A stretch of DNA of 21,610 nucleotides, from positions 1,415-23,024 of the forward strand of contig DOUU01000178.1 in assembly GCA_003520425.1 (NCBI GenBank), given 5' to 3'. Each line of letters opens with the position of its first letter. The first letter of the stretch is position 1. Positions 15,768 through 21,610 of the stretch are shown here, piece by piece. This DNA comes from Deltaproteobacteria bacterium (GTDB taxonomy: Bacteria > Myxococcota_A > UBA9160). The notes under the pieces are model-generated. The model was given only the letters and a program-made list of their open reading frames with translations, was not told the DNA's origin and did no database searches. A program made the translations under genes and the position numbers.

Positions 15768-17060
15768 ATGTCGACCCAGCGCCGTAGCCATGACTTGGTG
15801 CCCGTGCACGGCGGCCTCTCTGAGCCGGTGGATTGCGTGATCCCCCTCAAAGACCGCAAGCGTTTCCTCGCGGAGGCCGAAAGCCTCCCCTCGCTGCGCG
15901 TGGCGAAGGCCGACCTGTCCACTGTGTATCGCCTCTCGGACGGAGCGCTCTCCCCGCTGCAAGGTCCGATGGATGCGGAGACGTGGCACCGGGTCCTGGA
16001 CAAAGGCTCGATCCACGGCGCCGATGGCGGCCGCTACGCCTGGACGATCCCCCTCTCGCTGCCGGTCGCGGAGAATGAGGCGCGCACCCTGCGCCGCGGC
16101 GGGTCGGCGGCCTTGCGAAGCGAGGAGGGCACAATCGTCGCGATTCTCGATGAAGTGGAGATCTACCCCTGGGACAAGGTCAAGTACGTGAAGGTGGTCT
16201 ACGGAACGGACCGCTTCGACCATCCCGGGGGTCGCATGGTGCAGGACGATCCGCGTGCGAAGCTCGCCGGCGGACGGCTCCGCGCACTGCCCCAACCCCT
16301 CCACCCCGAATACGGGGAGTACATGATGTCGCCGCGCCTTGTGCGGGCGCTTGTGCGCGAGCGCAAGTGGGAGCGCGCTCTCGCGTTCCAGACGCGCAAT
16401 CCCCTCCACCGTGCCCATGAGTACGCGCTCGTGGCAGGCGCAGAGCGCCTCACCCGAGAAGGTTACTTCACGGGCGTGGTCTTGAACCCGCTGGTCGGCG
16501 AACTCAAGGGCGACGACGTTCCCGCGGCGATCCGGATGCGGGCCTACCGCATGCTTCATGATCGCCGCCTTCTCGGCGAAGGGGACAAGGACGCAGCGCT
16601 CTGGGAGTCGGTGGGCTACGACCTCGCGGACGTCTTTGAGCTGATTGGTCTCGACATGAAAATGTTCTATGGCGGGCCGAAGGAAGCGGTCATGCATGCC
16701 ATCTATCGCCAGAACTACGGCTTCAGCCATCTGGTGATCGGCCGCAAGCACGCCGACGCACCCTTTGACGACGGTAAGCCCATTTGGGGCGACTTCGATG
16801 CGCAGCAGATCTTCGACGGGCTGGAAGGTGAGCTCCACGTGCGACCGGTGAAGGTCGGTTTCGCCGCCTACTATGAGTCGCTGGGTCGGGTGGATTTCAC
16901 CGAGAACCACCCCAGCGAGAAGCCCGTCACCGTGAGTGGTACCCAGGTCAGGCTGCAGCTCCAGAGCGGACAGAGGCCGGATCCTCGGATCTTGCGCCCC
17001 GAGGTCGCGGACGTGCTGATCGAGGCCTACCGTGGCCTCAACCGGGCGGGAGCAGGCTAG
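15768..17060 (+). CDS. sat: Sulfate adenylyltransferase (ATP sulfurylase), homooligomeric type
   Basis: This is 430 residues from ATG 15768 with CAGGAG about 11 bases upstream. It catalyses ATP + sulfate to adenosine 5'-phosphosulfate + PPi, reversibly, in the cytoplasm. Motifs present: QTRNPLHRAHE (208-218), with the Q-x-R-N sulfate-binding group and the HxxH pair (H214, H217); GRKHAD (325-330); VSGTQVR (389-395). The PUA-like N-terminal part (about 1-170) is complete and there is no fused APS kinase. IGRKHADAPFDDG with IWGDFDAQQIF recalls the subgroup found in sulfate reducers and sulfur oxidisers rather than the common GRDHAG type; this is from memory. No aprAB, cysH or cysC lies in the window, so direction (assimilation, sulfate reduction or sulfur oxidation) is open. 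Its stop overlaps that of the convergent glycosyltransferase. Confidence 0.97.
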   Translation: MSTQRRSHDLVPVHGGLSEPVDCVIPLKDRKRFLAEAESLPSLRVAKADLSTVYRLSDGALSPLQGPMDAETWHRVLDKGSIHGADGGRYAWTIPLSLPVAENEARTLRRGGSAALRSEEGTIVAILDEVEIYPWDKVKYVKVVYGTDRFDHPGGRMVQDDPRAKLAGGRLRALPQPLHPEYGEYMMSPRLVRALVRERKWERALAFQTRNPLHRAHEYALVAGAERLTREGYFTGVVLNPLVGELKGDDVPAAIRMRAYRMLHDRRLLGEGDKDAALWESVGYDLADVFELIGLDMKMFYGGPKEAVMHAIYRQNYGFSHLVIGRKHADAPFDDGKPIWGDFDAQQIFDGLEGELHVRPVKVGFAAYYESLGRVDFTENHPSEKPVTVSGTQVRLQLQSGQRPDPRILRPEVADVLIEAYRGLNRAGAG

Positions 17061-18775
17061 GGAGCTGCCGCTGCCATGGGAATCCGCGCTCCGACGTAGC
17101 CCGGCGCCACCGGGCCCACGGGCGCACCGTATTTTTGTGCAACCGCTTCGAGCTCAGGCTGGCCCGACTCGTCCGCGAGCAAGAACACCGGAGCGCTGCG
17201 CTCGGCGACTCGCGATTCGAGTTCGCTTCCGCGGATCAAGCTGCGCGGCCAGCGCTCTCCCCGTTCGAGTGCGAACTTCACATAGTTGCTCGAGAGTTCA
17301 GAGCCCGTTTCCGTGACCACTGTGATCGTCCGCCCGAGATAGAAGGGAAGGGAGATCGGGAAACATCGCACGCACACGATGTCTGCCCCCTGCGCGAGCG
17401 AATCCACGGCCGTCGCGAGCGAGCGTGCGGAGCGCCGCTCCGCCACGCGTGCCATCGGTCCGAACCCGATGACGACGCCGGCCAGCGGCAGCAGGGCGAA
17501 CGCCGCGAATGCAACTCGCGCGCTCCCCGTCCGCCAACCGCGGAGCGCGAGACCCGCCGCAAGGAGGAACGCTCCGACAAACAGGACCGGGTGCAGGGTC
17601 AGCTCCTCCGCCACCGTCGCGTCGAGCTGGGCCGCGGCCTTCGAGAGCTGGGGAAGCGAAACCACGAGGGCGAGAGCCGCCGCCGCTCCGAGCGAGAAGA
17701 CCCCGAGCGAAAGACTCGCCCGCGCCAGCGCTTTCGCGACAGCCGCGCGTGGGTTGCGCAACGCCGCCTCGAAGCAGCGCGAGGAGAGGAGCGCAACCGG
17801 CACGGCCACGATCAGGAGGTATCCGGGGCGCTTTGAATGGGAAAGCGAGAAGAAGATCAAGACCACAGCGATCCAGAGCAGGGACAGCCGCTCGATGCTC
17901 TCGAGCTGCCGATATGCGCGCCACGCTCTGAGCAGGGGATCCGCCAAGAAGAGGCTCCAGGGGAAGAATCCACCAAGCAGGACCGCGGGGTAGAAGTAGA
18001 AGGGTTGATCGCGGTGAAACTCATCCGTGGTGAAACGAAGGATCGACTCGTGAACGACTCCATAGGAGGGGAAGTCGGGAAAGAGGTAGGAGACGCCGAG
18101 AAACCAGGGAAGCACGACCGCAGCGACGACGAGGAGATTGCGTGGAGCGAAGAGTCTGCGAAGCGCATCTGGCCGGCCTTCCGAGAGGAAGAATGCGCTC
18201 AAGATGAGCCCCGGAACGACAAAGCCCACGGGTCCCTTCACGAGCGTCGCGACGCCCACCGCGAATGCACCCGCGGCATGCCAGCGTTTGCGGCGAACCC
18301 CGGGAAGCATCTCGGCGCAATACGCGGCCAGGAGGGCGGCGCTCAGGAAGAAGGTGAGTGCCACGTCGAAAATCACGAGCCGCGAGTACATGACGAAAAG
18401 GGGGCTCGTGGAAGCCATGATGGCGGCCATTGCCGCACGCTCGGCCGTGTACTGACGCCGGCAGAACCCGTAGACAAGGCCCAGTGTGCCCAGTCCGAAC
18501 AGGGCCGAGGGCAGTCGCGCCGCCCACTCCGACTCCCCGAAGGAGCTCATCGAGAGCGCGACGACCTTGAAATAGAAAGCGGGCTTGTCCAGATAGGGGG
18601 CGTCGTTCAAGGTGGGGATCAGCCACGATCCGGATCTCTCCATCTCCCGCGCGACCTCGGCGTTGCGGCCCTCGTCGGGCTGGACGAGGGGGTATCCGCC
18701 CAGCTGCCAGAGCAGGGCGACCGTCGCGACAGCAACGGCGGCAAGGAGCCAGAACTTGTCGGCGCGGGTCGCCAT
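17057..18775 (-). CDS. ArnT/PMT-family glycosyltransferase (GT83-like)
   Basis: This is 572 residues from ATG 18775, with only a weak GCGAG ribosome site. It is a polytopic membrane protein of the GT-C fold: helix 1 (about 8-23) is followed by the periplasmic loop QPDEGRNAEVAREM (32-45), whose DE pair (34-35) is the catalytic/metal site, then YLDKPAFYFK (61-70), the KPP-type motif of ArnT relatives that read YLDKPPL. About 11-12 further helices and a C-terminal soluble periplasmic part (from about 460) follow. Members transfer sugars from polyprenyl-phosphate donors to lipid A or other glycoconjugates. The second Pro of KPP is replaced by Ala here. The donor and acceptor are unknown; no arn genes adjoin. 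It converges on sat, sharing the bases CTAG at 17057-17060. Confidence 0.92.
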   Translation of the reverse strand: MATRADKFWLLAAVAVATVALLWQLGGYPLVQPDEGRNAEVAREMERSGSWLIPTLNDAPYLDKPAFYFKVVALSMSSFGESEWAARLPSALFGLGTLGLVYGFCRRQYTAERAAMAAIMASTSPLFVMYSRLVIFDVALTFFLSAALLAAYCAEMLPGVRRKRWHAAGAFAVGVATLVKGPVGFVVPGLILSAFFLSEGRPDALRRLFAPRNLLVVAAVVLPWFLGVSYLFPDFPSYGVVHESILRFTTDEFHRDQPFYFYPAVLLGGFFPWSLFLADPLLRAWRAYRQLESIERLSLLWIAVVLIFFSLSHSKRPGYLLIVAVPVALLSSRCFEAALRNPRAAVAKALARASLSLGVFSLGAAAALALVVSLPQLSKAAAQLDATVAEELTLHPVLFVGAFLLAAGLALRGWRTGSARVAFAAFALLPLAGVVIGFGPMARVAERRSARSLATAVDSLAQGADIVCVRCFPISLPFYLGRTITVVTETGSELSSNYVKFALERGERWPRSLIRGSELESRVAERSAPVFLLADESGQPELEAVAQKYGAPVGPVAPGYVGARIPMAAAAP

Positions 18776-19052
18776 GGCTCGCTGCGGGCCTCTCGCAACA
18801 AAGAGCTATTGTGAAGCTCGGGTGAAGAGCCTGGCTCGAGACTGCTTGGGGTTCCGCCCGTCCTTCGCCAATCTCCAAAGTTGTTCTACAGGCCTTGGCA
18901 AATCAAGCCGCTCAGGGCTTGGGGCGGGGGAACTCGAGGCGAGAGCGCGACCGCCAAGCGGTTTGTGCAACGGTCACCTGCGGTGGCCGGTGAGTCGGGG
19001 CGAGGGGTGTGGGTGAGATCTCGGAGCTTTGACTCGGCTGTGCCCACCTGAC
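18776..19052. promoter_or_regulatory. Divergent region between glycosyltransferase and asnB
   Basis: 277 bases lie between the divergent starts. I see no gene and no strong inverted repeat. CACAAT at 18809-18814 (minus strand) could be part of a -10 box for the glycosyltransferase, but the -35 is not clear. No Shine-Dalgarno sequence precedes asnB. Confidence 0.35.
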
Positions 19053-20918
19053 ATGTGCGGCATCTGCGGAGTGGTCCGGTTCGGACGCGACCTGGGCGAC
19101 ACGGCCGCGCCTCAAGTCTCGCGCATGCTCGCAGCGCTGGTCCATCGTGGCCCCGACGACTCTCGCTCGGAGCACACTCCGCGCGCCGCGATCGGTGCCA
19201 CCCGGCTCATCATCCGCGCTCCGGGCGATGGCATACAGCCCATTGTCGGAGGCCGCGTTGTCGCGGTTTGCAACGGAGAGATCGACAACCACCAAGAGCT
19301 GCGACAATGGCTGGCCGGACGCGGACGCATCGTCCAAGGAAGATCCGACGTCGCGATCCTGCCGGCGCTCTACGCGGAGCTCGGTGACGCCTTCGTGGAG
19401 CGCCTGATTGGGGCCTTTGCGCTCGCGATCTGGGACGGTGAGCGCGAACGGCTCCTCCTCGCCCGGGACCGAGCCGGGGAGAGGCCTGTTTTCTTCGAAG
19501 CCACGGCGGACGGCATCCGCTTTGCGAGCGAGCTTCGCGCCCTGGCCGCGGCCGAACCGCGCAAGCCGCAGATGTCTCCGGCCGCCCTGCGTGACTATTT
19601 GCAGTTTGGCTACTTCCCCGCCCCGCAGACCGCGTTTGCGGGAATCAAGAAGGTTCGCCCCGGGCACCTCCTGGTCGCCGACGCGGCCGGCGTTCAGGAG
19701 CGCTGCTATTGGCGCTGGAATCTTCCAGCGACGCCCAAGAAGGTCCCGTCCGTCGAGGGCTTTGACACGCTCTTCCGGACCGCGGTGCAGCGCCAGACCG
19801 ACGTGGATGTGGAGTTTGGCGTCTTCTTGAGCGGCGGGCTCGACTCCTCCCTCGTGGCGGCGGTCGCGCGCTCCCTCCACCCGACACGATCGCTGCCGGG
19901 GTACTGCGTGAGATTTGGCGATGCCTCGTTTGACGAAGGCTTCTTCGCTGGCGAAGTCGCGAGCCAACTCGGAATGGAGCTCGTGTCCGAGTGGATTCGC
20001 CCTGAACAGGTGCCTGCATCGATCGCCGAGCTGGTGCGCTGTGTCGGCGAGCCGCTCGCCGACCCCGCCTGGCTGCCGACGGCGATGCTCGCGCGACGCG
20101 CACGGCGGGACGTCACGATGGTTCTCGTGGGGGAAGGCGCAGACGAGCTGTTCGGCGGCTATCCGACATACCCCGGCGCGCGAATCGCACCGCGCTATCA
20201 CCAGCTGCCCTTGCAGGTCCGGCGCGGGATCAAGTGGCTCGTCGACCGGATCCCGGTGAGCGAAAAAAAGGTGACGCTTTCCTCTTTGCTGAAACGGTTC
20301 GTCTCGGGCGAGAGCCTCCCGGGTATGGCGCGGCACAGGTCCTGGGTATCGCACGCGGACCCTTCCATCCTCGAGGCGATCGGTGTGCGGCTGCCCCGAA
20401 CGAGCGAGGCCGACTCCGCCCTCGGGAGCGAAGTCGATCTTGCGCAGCAATGGGACTTCGAGGTGGCGCTCGGAGAGGGCCTCCTCACGAAGTCCGATCG
20501 GGCGGGGATGGCTTCGGCCCTCGAGCTTCGCGCGCCCTTCCTCGACCTTGCAGTGCTTGAGTTCGCCGCGACCCTTCCCTTGGAGTCCCGAGTCTCCGGA
20601 CTCTCGACGAAGCTCTTTCTGAAGCGTTACGCGCAGCGCTACCTGCCTCGTCGGATCGTCCACCGGCGAAAACGCGGGCTCTCCGTTCCGATCGCCGGGT
20701 GGCTGCGCCGACCGCTGTTCGACTGGGCGGAAAAGCGACTGAGCGCGGGGCTAGTGGAGCTGCTCGGTCTTGACGGACGGCGGGCGCTGGCCCTCCTGTG
20801 CGAGCACCGCAGCGCGAGAGCGGACCACGCCCGCCTTCTTTGGGCTCTGCTCGTGCTTGCAGAGTGGCTGGAGTGGGCGTCCGCCGAAGGCGGCCTGAGG
20901 GCAGAATCTGGGGCCTAG
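19053..20918 (+). CDS. asnB: Asparagine synthetase, glutamine-hydrolysing
   Basis: This is 621 residues from ATG 19053. The start is fixed by the need for a free N-terminal Cys2 nucleophile (MCGICGVVRF); upstream codons are ignored, although there is no recognisable ribosome site. The glutaminase domain (1 to about 205) shows HRGPDD (31-36), RLIIRAPG.GIQPI and CNGEIDNHQELR (73-84). The synthetase domain (about 230-600) has the ATP-pyrophosphatase loop SGGLDSS (260-266), GEGADELFGGY (360-370) and the late KSDRAGMASALELRAPFLD segment. Reaction: aspartate + glutamine + ATP gives asparagine + glutamate + AMP + PPi. The C-terminal 30 or so residues are ordinary. Related amidotransferases serve in capsule or exosortase-linked clusters, but no such genes lie beside it. 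Alanine dehydrogenase follows on the same strand after 250 structured bases. Confidence 0.95.
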   Translation: MCGICGVVRFGRDLGDTAAPQVSRMLAALVHRGPDDSRSEHTPRAAIGATRLIIRAPGDGIQPIVGGRVVAVCNGEIDNHQELRQWLAGRGRIVQGRSDVAILPALYAELGDAFVERLIGAFALAIWDGERERLLLARDRAGERPVFFEATADGIRFASELRALAAAEPRKPQMSPAALRDYLQFGYFPAPQTAFAGIKKVRPGHLLVADAAGVQERCYWRWNLPATPKKVPSVEGFDTLFRTAVQRQTDVDVEFGVFLSGGLDSSLVAAVARSLHPTRSLPGYCVRFGDASFDEGFFAGEVASQLGMELVSEWIRPEQVPASIAELVRCVGEPLADPAWLPTAMLARRARRDVTMVLVGEGADELFGGYPTYPGARIAPRYHQLPLQVRRGIKWLVDRIPVSEKKVTLSSLLKRFVSGESLPGMARHRSWVSHADPSILEAIGVRLPRTSEADSALGSEVDLAQQWDFEVALGEGLLTKSDRAGMASALELRAPFLDLAVLEFAATLPLESRVSGLSTKLFLKRYAQRYLPRRIVHRRKRGLSVPIAGWLRRPLFDWAEKRLSAGLVELLGLDGRRALALLCEHRSARADHARLLWALLVLAEWLEWASAEGGLRAESGA

Positions 20919-20941
20919 ATCCCCGTGGAGAGCCACAGGCG

Positions 20942-21047
20942 AACTCTTTGCGGCCTTCGCGGGGGGAGGAGAGCCCCTTGAGGGCGCGACGATCACCGGC
21001 CTCTCCACTGCGCGAAGGAGCTGCCGGCCGCGCGGCCGCAAAGGGTT
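20942..21047 (+). repeat. Long nested inverted repeat (possible structured RNA) after asnB
   Basis: Left arm 20942-20955 (AACTCTTTGCGGCC) pairs with right arm 21034-21047 (GGCCGCAAAGGGTT): 14 pairs as RNA, one of them G-U. Directly inside, TTCGCG (20956-20961) pairs with CGCGAA (21011-21016). Then GGAGAG (20968-20973) pairs with CTCTCC (21001-21006), and CCC-TTGA-GGG (20975-20984) can form a terminal hairpin. A 14-base palindrome (21025-21038) lies on the 3' side and competes with the right arm. It begins 24 bases past the asnB stop and is not followed by a T run. Confidence 0.6.
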
Positions 21048-21068
21048 GGCGCTTTCCCCCACCGCTTG

Positions 21069-21144
21069 CATGCTGCACGAGCTCGAACCGGGAGCCTGAG
21101 CCCAGGCTCGCGGGTCGCGTCCAACCGGCTCCTGCGGCAGCATG
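21069..21144 (+). promoter_or_regulatory. Structured leader upstream of alanine dehydrogenase
   Basis: CATGCTGC (21069-21076) pairs perfectly with GCAGCATG (21137-21144), an outer stem of eight pairs. Inside it is a perfect hairpin GAGCCTG (21092-21098) / CAGGCTC (21103-21109) with an AGCC loop. GGAGCC (21091-21096) could instead pair with GGCTCC (21127-21132), which would disrupt that hairpin. The outer stem ends 24 bases before the ald start, and covers an in-frame upstream ATG at 21142. Attenuation or a switch is possible but not shown. Confidence 0.4.
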
Positions 21145-21168
21145 AAACTGCCGAATAGACCAACACCC

Positions 21169-21610
21169 ATGCAGATTGGCGTACCGAAAGAAACCAAGGA
21201 CCAAGAGTTCCGGGTGGGTGTCGTGCCCGACGGGGTTCGCATCCTTGTGGCCGCAGGTCACGAAGTGTTTGTGGAGACGGGGGCAGGGGCCGGGAGCGGG
21301 CTTGCCGATGCGGACTTCGAGCGTGCCGGCGCGCGAATCGTGTCGGTGGACGAGGCTTGGTCGTCGCCCAGCCTAGTGATCAAGGTGAAGGAGCCGAATG
21401 AGCGGGAGGTCCAGCGCCTGCGCCCCGGCCAGACGCTCTTCACCTACCTCCACCTTGCGGCCGCGCCCTGGCTCGCCGACGCGCTGCGGCGCGCCGACAT
21501 CGTGGCGATCGCCTACGAGACCATCCAGCATCCCGACGGCGCCTTTCCGGTGCTGGCGCCCATGAGCGAGGTGGCCGGGCGCATGGCCGTGCAGGTGGGC
21601 GCGCAGTACC
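21169..21610 (+). CDS. ald: Alanine dehydrogenase, N-terminal part (cut by window edge)
   Basis: The first 147 residues are visible; the gene runs off the right end. It reads MQIGVPKETKDQEFRVGVVP, GHEVFVETGAGAGSGLAD, VIKVKEPNEREVQRLRPGQ, LFTYLHLAAAP and MSEVAGRMAVQVGAQY, the standard opening of NAD-dependent L-alanine dehydrogenase (oxidative deamination of alanine to pyruvate and ammonia, or the reverse). The catalytic-site residues K (in VKVKEP) and the H of YLHLA are present. The NAD-binding Rossmann domain lies beyond the window. ATG 21169 was chosen because the family begins M-x-I-G-V-P-K-E; an in-frame ATG nine codons upstream (21142) is an alternative. Neither has a clear ribosome site. 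Alongside asnB it suggests amino-acid nitrogen handling, though the two are separated by a structured region. Confidence 0.95.
   Translation, partial: MQIGVPKETKDQEFRVGVVPDGVRILVAAGHEVFVETGAGAGSGLADADFERAGARIVSVDEAWSSPSLVIKVKEPNEREVQRLRPGQTLFTYLHLAAAPWLADALRRADIVAIAYETIQHPDGAFPVLAPMSEVAGRMAVQVGAQY

Noticed and set aside
15636..16910. 424-residue minus-strand frame
   Set aside because: Antisense to sat; in-frame mirror of strong codon bias, no domain recognised.
18912..20663. 583-residue minus-strand frame
   Set aside because: Antisense to asnB; Arg/Glu/His-rich product typical of a shadow frame.
20942..21060. Glycine riboswitch before ald (GAAGGAGC at 21014-21021, GGAGAG at 20968-20973)
   Set aside because: The conserved CUCUCAGG and AAAAGGAC segments of the glycine aptamer are absent after GAAGGAGC, and the long 20942/21034 stem does not match its fold. 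The match is partial only.

Overview
The window is a GC-rich bacterial chromosome segment, apparently from a Gram-negative organism. The evidence is a lipobox lipoprotein, a Wzx-like flippase, an ArnT-like glycosyltransferase and several Sec-type signal peptides. No rRNA, tRNA, CRISPR array or transposase was recognised. Gene families such as a GRKHAD-type ATP sulfurylase and an N-terminal GNAT/NDP-forming acyl-CoA synthetase fit a deltaproteobacterial-grade or related environmental lineage, but the taxon cannot be fixed from sequence reading alone.

Layout. (a) 1-5000 looks accessory. A secreted G8-domain/beta-helix protein resembling the CEMIP family runs off the left edge on the minus strand. 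About 2.1 kb without any convincing gene follows, then a small membrane-anchored protein of unknown function. (b) 5012-6379 is a polysaccharide flippase, followed by a convergent small periplasmic protein and a possible CBS-domain remnant. (c) 7481-8653 is a radical SAM protein closely followed by an arginine-rich helical protein. It ends at two tandem hairpins facing the next convergent gene. (d) 8772-14102 reads as a stress or energy-limitation block: a baeRF-type protein, divergent Hsp20 and CBS genes with overlapping ends, and a large convergent GNAT/acyl-CoA synthetase fusion likely to act as a protein lysine acetyltransferase. (e) 14186-17060 is a probable operon of JAMM peptidase, PD40/TolB-like lipoprotein and ATP sulfurylase. 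(f) 17057-18775 is a PMT/ArnT-family glycosyltransferase whose stop codon overlaps that of the sulfurylase tail-to-tail. (g) 19053-21610 holds glutamine-dependent asparagine synthetase and the start of alanine dehydrogenase, separated by 250 bases rich in nested inverted repeats.

No large novel multi-gene system is evident. The points most worth following are the bacterial CEMIP-like protein, the structured asnB-ald intergenic region, the peptidase/lipoprotein/sulfurylase operon, the baeRF-Hsp20-CBS-acetyltransferase block and the radical SAM/arginine-rich pair. Many long open frames lie antisense to real genes, as is usual at high GC, and were discarded.
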